NCBI GenBank assembly: GCA_028641055.1
Contig: CM054057.1
Span: 581,485,940 to 581,549,939, forward strand
DNA length: 64,000 bases
Reading direction: 5' to 3'
Source: Alopecurus myosuroides
Taxonomy: Eukaryota > Streptophyta > Magnoliopsida > Poales > Poaceae
The notes below the pieces were generated by a model, which worked only from the letters and a program-made list of their open reading frames with translations, ran no database searches and had not been told where the DNA came from. A program made the translations under genes and the position numbers. Positions within the stretch are counted from its first letter, which is position 1. The number at the start of each line of letters is the position of its first letter. Of the stretch, positions 1 to 11,203 are shown one piece after another.

Positions 1-279
1 GGGTATCCACCAGAAGTACTGGAGGAAAGAACCTGGACGATTGTTTGCACCAACAGCTGTTCCAACTACACTCCATAGATATTTTGTTGCATCACATAGG
101 AAAAACAGGTAGTATTGACTCCTCCTCCTTGCAGAATTGACAAGAAGTGTTTCCCTGCCAGTTTTTCCTCTTCATGTTATCCTTGGAGTACATAGACTTG
201 ATAGTAAAGGTGCCAGATTTTGACCATTTCCATCTTGGCTTGTCTTCTAGGTTATATAAACCAATTACAACAAGTTTAT

Positions 280-288
280 TCTGAAGGT
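280..288. repeat. 9-bp LINE target-site duplication, left copy
   Basis: TCTGAAGGT here is repeated exactly at 24849-24857, directly after the oligo-A tail of the plus-strand LINE (24841-24848). The pair marks target-primed insertion of that LINE into the older minus-strand LINE. Confidence 0.8.
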
Positions 289-291
289 CAG
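287..291. repeat. 5-bp target-site duplication of the outer Athila element, left copy
   Basis: GTCAG precedes the LTR start TGATACGTC at 292. GTTAG at 24361-24365 follows the LTR end TGCACCATCA at 24360. One mismatch is expected for an insertion a few million years old. Confidence 0.7.
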
Positions 292-1910
292 TGATACGTC
301 ATAAACTTATCCATAATTTCTGATGTTCCATGTTGTTTTCATGTCATATTCTACATGTTTGCTTTACACTTCATGCCATTTTTATCGATTTCCTAGGACT
401 AACCTATTGACAAGATGCCACAGAGCTAGTCATGTTTTTAGTTTCAGAAAAGTTGTTCTGAAAATATTTTCGGAATTGTACGATTCAAAGCCCGGATGTC
501 TTAGAAAGTTGTCGCGCACACGGAGTCCAGAGGGGACCCGGAGGGGTGCCCTGGAACCCCACACCATGGGTGGGCGCAGCCCCCTAGCCGCGCCCAGAGG
601 TGGTGTGGCCCCCCTGGCCGCCCACCGATGTTGCCATCGCGCCTATATATTATCCTCGAAGGGTTAACCCTAAATACATAAGCCTTTTCCACGAAAAACA
701 CCCACAACCGCGGTCATCGTCAACCCTACTTCGGGAGGGTTCTTGAGCTCTCCCCGGCACCTTGTCGGGAGCGGGAATCATCACCGGAGGGCTCTACACC
801 AGCATGCCCGCCTCCGGAATGATGCGTGAGTAGTTCATCCTTGGACTACGGGTCCATAGCAGTAGCTAGATGGTTGTTCTCTTCTCTTTATTACTCATGT
901 TTAGATCTTGTGAGCTTCCCTACATGATCAAGATCATCTTATTGTAATGCTACATGTTGTGTTTGGTGGGATCCGATGAATATTGAATGCTATGTCCAAT
1001 GATTATCAATCTATCATGTTATTTTCATGTGTATGTTATTTATGATCTTGCGTGCTCTCCGTTGTTCGTAGATGCTCTGGCCAAGTAGATGTTAGTAACT
1101 CCAAAGGGAGTATTTATGCTCGATGGTGGATTCATGCCTTCCTTTCACTCACGCTCGAGTGACAGAAACGTAAACAGGTGGGGGATGTGTTGTTGCCACT
1201 AGGTAGAAAACAACGATGTTTACATTGTTTACATTAAACACTTTGCTTACTGCGATTTTCTGTTGCTTGCAACTTAATACCCAAGGTTTGCTCGGATGAC
1301 ATTCTGAGGGTGGATTATTAGTCATAGATGCAATTGGATAACGGTCTATGTATCTTGTTGTAATGCCGCATGAATCACATAGTAATCATCATGTCATGCA
1401 TATGCACTACGGTGTAGTCTTTATATCTGTCAATTGCCCAGCTGTAATTTGTTTACCCAACATGTTATCTATCTGTTTTGGAGAGACACCACTAGTGAAC
1501 TGTGGACCCCTATCCATTTTCCTTCATACTGATAATACAACCACTGCAATCTATGTTTTCATACTATTCTTACTGTTTTCCTACTGCCATCACTGTTCTT
1601 TTTTCATATACTGCAAACAAGTACTTTTTTCCACATCATACGTTTAACCTCTTTGTTTTCAGCAAAACCGGTGAGATTGACAACCTCACTGCTTCGTTGG
1701 GGCAAAGTGATTTGATTGTGTTGTGTAGGTTCCACGTTGTTGCTGAATCGGTGGTGCGCCCTGCCAATATCAGCTGCATCAACCTTCAGAAGTGATTTAT
1801 TTCTCCTACTGGTCGATTCAACCTTGGTTTCTTTCTAAAGGAAACTTGTTGTTGTGCTTTTCATACCTTACACTTGGGGTGTCCCAACGAGTGCAAGTCC
1901 TGCACCATCA
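292..1910 (+). repeat. 5' LTR of the outer Athila element
   Basis: Starts TGATACGTCATAAAC and ends TGCACCATCA, 1619 bp, canonical TG...CA ends. The same LTR family recurs reversed at 6542-8027 and 8192-9786, as the scraps 8066-8191 and 24119-24360, and forward at 62743 to the window end. Open frames inside it are accidental. Confidence 0.85.
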
Positions 1911-1920
1911 AGCAAATTTC

Positions 1921-1938
1921 TGGCGCCGTCGCCGGGGA
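1921..1938 (+). other. Primer-binding site, tRNA-Asp type
   Basis: TGGCGCCGTCGCCGGGGA lies 10 bp after the LTR. It matches the complement of the plant tRNA-Asp(GUC) 3' end with one T-to-C difference. tRNA-Asp priming is typical of the Athila lineage. Confidence 0.8.
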
Positions 1939-2107
1939 GAAAGAGGATTTCTGCATGGGGAGTCTCTCACTTCCAATCTCTTTACTTTGTTTTAGTTTTG
2001 CTTACTTTATTTTATTTTGTATTGTTTTCTTCTCTATATCATAAACAAAAAAAAACTTAGTTCTTATTCTAGTTGTTATTTTTGTTACCCCGTTTTTATT
2101 CTTCATC

Positions 2108-2458
2108 ATGTTGCTCCCTAAGTTCATCCTGAAACATCTACCAATAGGTAGTGGTTCTATACTTGGAAAGGATACCATTCAAGAATTCTTTGATCATGTT
2201 AGTAAGCATGAAAATTCTGAGGAAAAATCCATAGTAGAGCTTGCTCCAAATTATGAAACTGCTACAACTTCTTTAATTCACATGTTAGAAGCTAGGCTTA
2301 TTAAACTTCACCCCATACTGCAACAAATGTTCCTCAACTTGAATAATATTGAAGATATTGAAAAAAGAAATTTTATCTTACAAACCATGCTTAAAGAATT
2401 TGGAGATGTTACTATAGAAGGTAGAAAAGTTTTTGATCGTTTTAACATGCTAGGATAA
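2108..2458 (+). CDS. Short ORF in Athila internal region, unknown function
   Basis: A 116-codon frame opening with MLLPKF and closing at TAA (2456-2458). It is predicted helical and acidic, with no zinc knuckle, protease or RT motif. It sits about 170 bp after the primer site, where gag would be expected, so it may be a divergent gag-region remnant of a non-autonomous family; I do not recognise a domain. Related-looking coding continues to about 2690 with stops and frame changes, so the original frame was longer. Downstream the element jumps straight to post-pol sequence, with all pol domains missing. Confidence 0.45.
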   Translation: MLLPKFILKHLPIGSGSILGKDTIQEFFDHVSKHENSEEKSIVELAPNYETATTSLIHMLEARLIKLHPILQQMFLNLNNIEDIEKRNFILQTMLKEFGDVTIEGRKVFDRFNMLG

Positions 2459-2690
2459 TGTGTAAATGTTGTTGGTGCTCTTGAAAAATCTGAACCTAAA
2501 AGTTAAAATGATAAGAAAATACCAATCCCCTTTAAATTAGTAGCACTGCATAAAGCTCAAGAAAAGAATTTTGACGGGATTGTTCTTGAAAATTTATTTG
2601 ATGAGAGTAGAAATCCTAAATGTTCTAAGAGAGGAACATATGAAACTCATTTAGATAAAATACAATGCATTATTGAGGAATTGTCTTAAC

Positions 2691-4341
2691 TTGCTTTGAA
2701 TGCCTCTCCATTTGAAAACACTTGATTCGATTTTTCTCGGCCTAGCTAAAACGCGTGAAAGAAAAGCACTTCTTGGGAGATACCCCATGGTTTTATTTTT
2801 TCTTTGTTTTTCTCTTTTTTCTTTGATTCAAGGTGTTGTATACTTCTGTAGCAACTCCTTTGTATCTTTATTTTCATGTATTAATTTTTCCAAGTAAAGT
2901 TTCTAGCGAAAGTTGTTGTTGGTTTTGGATTTCTGCGCAGGAAACAGATTTTTGTTGTATACCATAATTCACAAAAATATCAAAATGCCATGAAAAAATT
3001 TGTGCTTATTCCACAACTAATTTTGAAACTTTTTTGTTCTTTACGTTTTTTGATTTGAGCAATGTAAGTGCCCCGAAAAAATCGTCTTTACAGACTGTTC
3101 TGCTTTTGATAGATTCTACCTTTTCTTTACTTGCATTCTCTCTTTTACTATGTCGAGTCGATTTCTTTGCTTCACGAAACATCAGTGGCTATAGCTAATG
3201 TTTAAGAGTATCAATAATGTGCGTGTTCATGCAGAACATGTGAATTTTTGATTGTGCACTAACCCTCTAATGCGAATTGCATTGAGTATGGTGTGAAGGA
3301 AGTTTTCAAGGGTCAAGAGAAGAGGGTGATATAATGTGATCAAGAAGAGTGAAAAGACAAAGCTTGGGGATTCCCCCGTGGTTCATCCCACAAATTCTAA
3401 GAAGACTCAAGTGTCTAAGCTTGGGGATGCCCAAGGCATCCCCTTCTTCATCAACAATTTATTAGGTCACTTCTAGTGAAACTATATTTTTATTCGGTCA
3501 CGTCATATGAATTTTACTTGGAGGGTATGTTTTTTTTATTTTTTTTATTTTGTTTTCCTTGATTCAATAATATTTTTGGAACTTAGCATTCTTTATGTGG
3601 GAGAGAGACACGCTCCGCTTTTTCATATGAATACTCGTTATGCTCGTATTCTTAGTTTTTCTTCTAGCTGCCGCAAATCCTTTTTGCTCCTGTTTTTCAC
3701 GCATGTCTTATTCAGAGCTGTTAGTTCTAGTAGATTTTTTTTAGTACTCTCTTGTTTCATTGCTATATCTCTTGGAGAGCTTTTGTTTGGTATAAAATGA
3801 TTGGTGTTGGAAAGCAGTAGTACAATTTTCGTGCTTATAACGGCGCAAATAGAAACTTGTATAGACTGTGGCTAGACTTTTTCATGGCATCCTAGATGTT
3901 ATTTTAATTCTATGCTTAGTGGTTGTTATTGTAGCATGACTTGTCTCAAATACCTGAGAGTGTTTAACGTGCCATTGAAAGAATCATGAGTTGTTTTTAT
4001 CACATTGAAGCATGAATTTGTGGTGTTCTCCTTCGAATGCTTTATTTGGTTGACTTGGCACATGTTTACACCATGTTTTTGTCGCTATGCATGATTATGG
4101 CCATTATTGCTCTCTTGATTTGTCGCTCCCAGCCTTTTGCTAGCCTCCACCTGTACCGAGTATGAGCTCTACTCGTGCATCCAACTCCCAAAAACCAAAG
4201 GTTGCCAAATGTGTCCACCATATCTACCTACATGTGGTATTTAACCGCCACTCCAAGTAAATTTCTCATGTGCTACCTTTAAAACTTTCAAAATTACTCA
4301 TGTTTTGTGCCCCTTGTTAGCTCATGAGTACGTGAATAGAG
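2691..4341 (+). other. Non-coding 3' internal region of the outer Athila element
   Basis: No gene is seen. The stretch has the T-rich leader-like sequence typical after pol in these elements, and the AAGCTTGGGGATGCC signature (3360-3445) followed by its complement GGCATCCCC, which could form a hairpin. From about 3800 it is the inverted, diverged counterpart of 12060-12700 in the second Athila element, which shows the two belong to related families. Confidence 0.6.
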
Positions 4342-4346
4342 AATCT

Positions 4347-5676
4347 TGTTGGGAATATGCCCTAGAGGCAATCATGTATGATGTAATTCCCACTGTATTC
4401 ATAAAGTTATTAAGTTGTCCTTGTTTTGGACATCTAATATATGTCATTGAATATGTGATTCGATTGTGGAACTATATATTCATGTTGTTTATACTAGATT
4501 GTCCTTGGTCATTTAGGTTGTGCTGGACACACACCCTAGACTAATGTGAGTGTTGGCTGATGACACGGTTCCACTTGTCATGGGCATGGTGATGCCATTC
4601 CAACGTTCACGGACTTGGCTAAAGAGTTTAGCAAGTCGGACTGACCCACATTGAGATGCAACGATCAAGTCGTCATTTGCATGTCTCAATCAATGTAATC
4701 CTTAGACCTGAGGTTGTCGCACAATCCGAGTTGTGGATCATCGACTTAGGTTCTGTCAAACGTTGTTATGTGACAAGGCAACTATAAAGGCAGAGTTCGG
4801 GTCGAATGAGAAGCAAACTGCGTGATGTGGATAATCAAGATGGGATTTTGCCCCTCCGAATGGAGAGATATTCCTTGGGCCCTCTCGAGTGATATGATTC
4901 AGGAAGCATGGCCATGCGCGACTCAGTTAACTGTTAACTGTGTCGGTTGACTAAGAGTTAGTCATATGAATCACATGTCACAGATCGAGAAGAGAGTTGA
5001 GCTATTTAAGGGATTACGATAAATCGCCTATAGCTCGACAAGATATATCGTGAGGCAAAAGGGACTAAGATGAATATCACATTGAAAGGTATGTCGTCAT
5101 GACTCAATGGTACTTGGGAGTCGGCACGTTCTGCTAGGAGCCGCTACCGATTGATCGATTGGGAGTTGGACTCCAATCGTGTCCAAGTCGCCATGAGCCT
5201 GCAGGGTCGCACACTTAAGAGCGGGAGCAAGTATTGGTCGGGTTGGACCCGAACCGGAAATGGACTGGTTTTATGAGTCGGACTCACAGAGGGAATGGGC
5301 CACAAGTTTTGTGAAGCCCATTACCATACGCTATATAAAGAGGGGCGCAGGTTGCCCAGCAGGCACGTTAGTCCACTCTCCCATGCGTTGGGAACCCTAG
5401 CCCCACTCAGTCCAGCCGCCGCACCGGACCTAGCAGTCCGCCGTCGGAGCTCCTCCCCGTACGTGTGGATACCGGCAGAGGTGTTGTACGTTCAGCACTT
5501 CGACGTTCGAGGGATTGGATCGGCCGGACCGGATCGTGGGACTGCACTACCCCGACGCGCTGCATCGATAAGCCGCACCTGCGCGTCTAGTGGTAATACT
5601 CGTGGCCTTCTACCTCGGCTAGATCTTGTAAGCATCACGTAGGAAAAGTTTTTGTTTATCTCTACGCGTTCCTACA
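4347..5676 (+). mobile_element. Copia solo LTR (Angela/BARE-like)
   Basis: A 1330-bp LTR starting TGTTGGGAATATGCCCTAG, the signature of pooid Angela/BARE-like copia LTRs, and ending CGCGTTCCTACA. It is flanked by a perfect 5-bp duplication AATCT (4342-4346 and 5677-5681). No internal sequence or second LTR is present, so it is a solo LTR left by unequal recombination. The uninterrupted counterpart of the site exists in the second Athila element (reverse complement of about 12040-12090), where AATCT occurs once. Confidence 0.9.
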
Positions 5677-5681
5677 AATCT

Positions 5682-6541
5682 TTATCTCACTTGTTGACTG
5701 GACTTTACACACCTAGACTCGTGGCTTCATCCGCTTATCCAAATGATAGAAGAGCTGGCAATGGGGTGCCCAGCCCCAAAATTGGTTACTATAAATTCTC
5801 TTCATTATTTTTGCCCCTGATTTATCAGTCAAAGCATAATTGTGTAAACAAAAGAGAAAGAGGGATGACCTTCTGACCCCAGATGTGTCCTTCAATGGTA
5901 GCCGCTCTTGTGAAATCTAGTTGGCTTGTGACGTACTGTATTTTCTATTTACTATTCGTGGACATAAGCATACACCTCTCTAAAAAAATGGTTTCAATAC
6001 CTCTGTTTAATAAAATAAAAAGCTCTACCACATGAGTTAATCCCTGCTTCCCTCTGCGAAGGGCCTTTCTTTTACTTTTATGGTGAGTATCATCTTCTAA
6101 CTTTATAACATAGTTGAGAGAGCATATTTGCCATTCTGAGTCTAATGTGCATTGGTCCCAGAAACTACTATTAATTGATTCATGATATGTTATTACTTGC
6201 TCTCAAATTATCAGTTCTAGTCATCCTCTTGAACTTTGAAGGTGTCCTGGCATTTATGTTTTGCCCCACTCTTAAGGACAAGCGAAATATCACTTTGATA
6301 TGTTTTCTCTATGCTCGAAAAAAACGTATAACTTTCAAGTGCATTATTAATCATGATCTTTTATTTGTGTTACTTTTCATGATGCAAGGTGATTTCTAAG
6401 TTTCATTTTTTAAATTATATCTATCATGCATGTGCCTCAAGTACTATGATCTCAACATACATATGGTTTTACTTTATGATGATCAAGTTTATGTTGGTAG
6501 CATGTCACCTCAGAAATTATTTGTTTTTATCGTTTACCTAC
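5682..6541 (+). other. Outer Athila internal region, continued
   Basis: Resumes exactly where the copia solo LTR interrupted the element. It matches in reverse orientation 11340-12060 of the second Athila element, for example the shared block around 6240-6290 and 11450-11510. No gene is seen; the small open frames are accidental. Confidence 0.65.
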
Positions 6542-8027
6542 TGATGGTGCAGGACTTGCACTCATTGGTGCAGCGACAAGTTTTCCCTCAGAAAAGAAAC
6601 CAAGGTTGAATTTACCAGTAGGAGGACAAGAAACTTCTGAAGGTTGATGCAGCTGAGGTGGCAGGGCGCACTACCGGTTCAGCAGCAACGTGGAACCTAC
6701 ATAACACAATCAATTCACTTTGCCCCCAACGAAGCATTGAGGTTTTCAATCTCACCGGTTTTGCTGAACACAAAGAGGTTAAACGTATGGTGTGGTAAAC
6801 AGTATGAGAACAATATGAAAACAGCAATTGCAGTATGGAAACAGTGTAGCTAACATGCGTGGTGAACAAATTACAGCTGGGCAATTGATAGATAAAGAAA
6901 CATGCATGACATGATGATTACTATGAGATTCATGCGGGCATTACAACAAGATACATATATCGTCATCCAACTGCGTCTATGACTAATAATCCACTCTCTG
7001 AATATAATCCTAACAAACATTGGGTATTAAGTTGCCAGCAACAGATTATCGCAGTAAGCAAAGTGTGTAATGCAAACAATGTAAACAAAGTAAACATGAT
7101 TTTTTTCTCCCTAATGGCAACAACACATCCTCCATCCGTCACGTTTGTGTCCCTCGAGCACATATGCAAAAGGAGACATGAACCCACTATCGAGCATAAA
7201 TACTCCCTCTTGGAGTCAAGAGAATCTACTTGGCCGGACCATCTACTAACAACGGAGAGCATGCAAGATCATAAATAACATACACATGAAGATAACATGA
7301 TAGATTGATAATCAAGAGACACAACATTCAATAATCCCCGGATCCTAGCAAACACAACATGTAGCATTACAATAAGATGATCTCGATCATGTGAGGCAGC
7401 TCACGAGATCTAAACATGAGGCATAAAGAGGAGAGTAAAACCATCTAGCTACTTCTATGGACCTGTAGTCCAAGGATGAACTACTCACCCATCACTCCGG
7501 AGGCGGGCATGGTGGTGTAGAGCCCTCTGGTGATGATTTTCCCTCCCGACAGGGTGCCGGGAGAACTCTAGAACCATCCCGATCTCGGGTTGACGATGAC
7601 GGCGGCCTCGGGTTTTTTTCGTGCAAAAGTGGTATATTTTTAAGGTTCACGCATCGGGGGGAATATATGGGCGAAAGGGCGATGGTGGTGGCCGCCTGAG
7701 AGGCCCACACCACCCCAGGCGCGGATGGGGGGCGCCGCCGTATGGTGTGGCCCCCTGTGGCCCCCCTCCGGGCCTCTTCGGGGCTCCGTGGAACCTTCAG
7801 GAATTCTAAGACTTCCAGGCTTCGAATTTTCCTATTCCGAGAATATCTCCAGAACAATATATCTGAAACTAAAAATAGCAGAAAATGAAAACTGGCTCTT
7901 TGGCATCTTGTCAATAGGTTAGTCCCATGAAATAGATAAAAATGACATAAAGTGTAAGGAAAACATGTAGCATATGGCATGAAAACGACATGGAACATCA
8001 GAAATTAAGGATACGTTTATTGTATCA
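6542..8027 (-). mobile_element. Reversed solo LTR of the same Athila family
   Basis: Starts TGATGGTGCAGGACTTGCAC, the complement of the family LTR end, and finishes in a decayed complement of the LTR start. Length is 1486 bp. Flanks CCTAC (6537-6541) and CCTAA (8028-8032) look like a 5-bp duplication with one change. The host internal sequence continues at 8028 and reaches the polypurine tract, so this is an inserted solo LTR and not the 3' LTR of the host. Confidence 0.7.
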
Positions 8028-8050
8028 CCTAATCGAGGACGAGTAGAAAC

Positions 8051-8065
8051 TAAACTTGGGGATGT
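8051..8065 (+). other. Polypurine tract of the outer Athila element
   Basis: TAAACTTGGGGATGT immediately precedes an LTR start (TAATACGTC, mutated from TGATACGTC) at 8066. This is the plus-strand priming site and fixes the element's orientation. Confidence 0.7.
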
Positions 8066-8191
8066 TAATACGTCATAAACATATCCATAATTTCTGATGT
8101 TCCGTGTTGTTTTCATGCCATATGCTACATGTTTCCTTTACACTTTATGCCATTTTTATCGATTTCCTGGGACTAACCTATTGACAAGATG
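8066..8191 (+). repeat. 3' LTR of the outer Athila element, first 126 bp
   Basis: Matches the first 126 bp of the LTR at 292, ending at the shared CAAGATG, where a reversed LTR interrupts it. The other surviving end of this LTR is 24119-24360; the middle is missing from the window. Confidence 0.7.
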
Positions 8192-9786
8192 TGTAAAACA
8201 CGTTCGTTGGGAGACCCCAAGAGGAAGGTATGAAGATCACAGTAGCAAGTTTCCCTCAGAAAGAAACCAAAGTTGAATTGACCAGTAGGAGAAAGAAATC
8301 ACTTCCGAAGGTTGATGAAGCTGATGTGGCAGGGCGCACTACCGGTTCAGAAGCAACATGGAACCTACACAACACAATCAAATAACTTTGCCCCAGCGAA
8401 GTAGTGAGGTTGTCAATCTTACCGGTTTTTCTGAAAACAAAGAGGTTAAACGTATGTTGTGGAAAACAGTACTTGTTTGCAGTATATGAAAAGAGAACAA
8501 TGATTGTAGTAGGAAAACAGTAGGAACAGTATGAAAACATTGGTTGCAATGGTTGTATTATCAGTATAAAGAAATGGACCGAGGTCCACAGTTCACTAGT
8601 GGTGTCTCTCCAAAACAGATAGATACCATGTTGGGTAAACAAATTACAGCTAGGCAATTGATAGATATAAAGACTGCACCGTAGTGCATATGCATGACAT
8701 GATGATTACTATGTGATTCATGCGGGCATTACAACAAGATACATAGACCATTATCCAACTACATCTATGACTAATAATCCACCCTCAGAATGTCATCCGA
8801 GAAAACATTGGGTATGAAGTTGCAAGCAACAGATAATCGCAGTAAGAAAAGTGTGTAATGTAAACATCGTTGTTTTCTCCCTAGTGGCAACAACACCCCC
8901 TGCCCACCCCTTTACGTTTCTGTCACTCGAGCGTGAGTGAAAGGGAGGCATGAACCCACTATCGAGCATAAATACTCCTTCTTGGAGTTACTAGCATCTA
9001 CTTGGCCAGAGCATCTACTAACAACGGAGAGCATGCAAGATCATAAATAACAGACACATGAAAAGAACATGATAGATTGATAATCATTGGACATAGCATT
9101 AAATATTCATAGGATCCCAGCAAACACAACATGTAGCATTACAATAAGATGATCTTGATCATGTAGGGCAGCTCACAAGATCTAAACATGATGCATAAAG
9201 AGGAGAGAACAACCATCTAGCTACTGCTATGGACCCATTGTCGAAGGATGAACTAGTCACGCATCATTCCGGAGGCGGGCATGGTGGTGTAGAGCCTTCC
9301 AGTGATGATTCCCCCTCCCAGGGTGCCGGGGAGAGATCCAGAACCCTCCCGAACTAGGGTTGACGATGACGGCGGCTCCGGATGTTTTGGGTGGAAAAGG
9401 CTTTTGTATTTAGGGTTAACCCTTCGAGGAGAATATATAGGTGTGAGGGCAACAGCGGTGGGCGACCAGGGGGCCACACCACCCCTGGGCGCGGCCAGGG
9501 GCACCCACCCATGGTGTGGGGGCCCCTGTGGCTCCCCTCCGGACTCTGTGTGCGCGACAACTTTCTAAGACTTTCGGGCTTCGAATCGTCCAATTTCGAG
9601 AATATTTTCAGAACAACTTTTCTGAAACTAAAAACAGTAGAAAACATAAACTAGCTCTGTGGCATCTTGTCAATAGGTTAGTCCTAGAAAATCGATAAAA
9701 ATGGCATAAAGTGTAAATGATACATGCATCATATAGTATGAAAACAACATGGAACATAAAAAGTTATGGATACGTTTATGACATAT
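8192..9786 (-). mobile_element. Second reversed Athila-family LTR
   Basis: Opens TGTAAAACACG, then follows the family LTR in reverse through 8210-9780. Its distal end stops a few bases short of the expected GACGTATCA, where the next LTR begins. It lacks the TGATGGTGCAGG end seen at 6542, so it is either a subfamily with a different terminus or truncated. No duplication can be checked because the right flank was lost in the later rearrangement. Confidence 0.6.
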
Positions 9787-11183
9787 TGATGACCCACAAG
9801 TATAGGGGATCGCAACAGTCTTCGAGGGAAGTAAAACCCAAATTTATTGATTCGACACAAGGGGAGACAAATAATATTGTGAGCCTTAACAAGTGAGTTG
9901 TCAATTCACTTGCACCTGAAAGTACTTTTGTTCGCAGTGGTTTATCAGCAGTAACAGTTTTATAGTAGCAGCAGTATTGAAATAATAACAACACTAGTAT
10001 GAAAACAACAACAGTAGTAGTGTTTGGAGTAAACATCGGGATTAAATACAGTAGGCATAGGGATGGATGAACGGGCGTTGCATGGATAAGAAAGTTATAA
10101 TAATGATCATGTCATGGGCATTGCAGATAAATAAGATAAAGCGTCCAAGCACTAAGTAACCATAGGCATGTGTTCTGTAAATAGTCGTACGTGCTCGCAA
10201 TGAGAACTTGCACAACATCTTTGTCCTACCATCCCGTTTTCAGTGGGGCCTCAAGGGAACTACATGTAATTAAGGTGTTCCTTTTAATAGAACACCGAAG
10301 CAAAGCATTAACACTCCGTGAACACATGTGATCGTCACATCACAGCCATCCCCTCCGGTTGTCCCAATTTATGTCACTTCGGGGCCTCGGGTTCCGGACA
10401 ACGATATGTGTAAACAACTTGCAGGTATGATCAAGAAACAATAATTATCATCGCGATTCAATAACATGTTCATATCTGAGATCATGGCACTCGGGCCCAA
10501 AGTGGCAAGCATTAAGCATAACAAGTTGCAACAATGTCAATAGCACTAATAGAGGATACTAGGCACTATGCCCTAACAATCACGACATTATTACGTGAAC
10601 GATCTCATATAATCCCTACCATCCCCTTTAGCCTACAGCAGGGAATTACTCACACATGGATGGGGAAACATGGATGGTTGATGGAGAGGCGTTAATGATG
10701 ACGATGGCGATGATCTCCTCCACTTCCCCGTCCCGGCAGCGTGCCAGAAAAGGAACTTCTGATCCCCGAATCGAGGTTCGGGACGGCGGCGTCTCTCTGT
10801 TGTGTTTCTATGGAATATGGCGTACCCCTCGGGTTTTAGGGTTGAAGGCTACTTGTAGTCGAAAGGGGAGTCCGAGGGGGGTCCTGGGGGCCCACACCCT
10901 GTGCTGGCGCGGCCGGGGGGAACCCGCGCCAGGGGGATTGTGGCCACCCTCTGGCCCCTCTCCTGTCCCCCTTCTGGCTTCCGGGGTCTTCCGGGGTGAA
11001 AACATCAATGGGCTCTTTTCTGGGCATTTTCCCGAAAGTTGATTTTTCTGCTTAAAAACGAGACACCAAAGTAATTCTGCTGAAAACAGCGTTAGTCCGT
11101 GTTAGCTGTATCCAAAACACACAAGTTTAGAGGAAAACAATAAGAAAAGTGTTCGGAAAAAGAGATATGTTTTCGACGTATCA
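9787..11183 (-). repeat. LTR (3' LTR, reversed) of a second Athila-type element
   Basis: Starts TGATGACCCACAAG and ends TTTCGACGTATCA, 1397 bp. In element orientation this is TGATACGTCG... to ...GGGTCATCA, a familiar pooid gypsy LTR distinct from the outer family. It is immediately followed by a reversed polypurine tract, so it is the 3' LTR of a minus-strand element. Confidence 0.8.
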
Positions 11184-11203
11184 ACTCCCCCCAAGCTTAG
11201 CTT
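11184..11203 (-). other. Polypurine tract of the second Athila element
   Basis: On the minus strand AAGCTTGGGGGGAGT abuts the LTR. It fixes orientation: the element's coding region must lie at higher coordinates, as found. Confidence 0.75.

Larger units (their letters stand above)
1..291 (-). pseudogene. LINE reverse-transcriptase C-terminal fragment (part 1 of a split LINE)
   Basis: Read on the minus strand from 291 to 1 this encodes the region after the RT of a plant LINE: a KWSKSGTFTIKSMY segment, then a zf-RVT-like zinc motif with CQFC and a later hydrophobic-C segment, with small frame breaks. It continues the LINE fragment at 24849-24990 and 26474-26770: that fragment ends in CTTCAGA and this one resumes with CTTCAGAATAAAC. 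The two were separated by insertion of a second LINE and then of the large gypsy stack. The fragment runs off the window at base 1. It is non-functional. Domain identity is from recognition of the motif order; frame breaks make exact ends uncertain. Confidence 0.75.

Noticed and set aside
501..707. Small frames in the Athila LTRs (also 7492-7998, 9253-9654, 62661-63135)
   Set aside because: All lie in the same GC-rich LTR segment on both strands, vary between copies and share no conserved protein.
6542..8027. Reversed LTR taken as the 3' LTR of the outer Athila element after an inversion
   Set aside because: Host internal sequence and polypurine tract continue after 8027 into a forward LTR start, so it is an inserted solo LTR.
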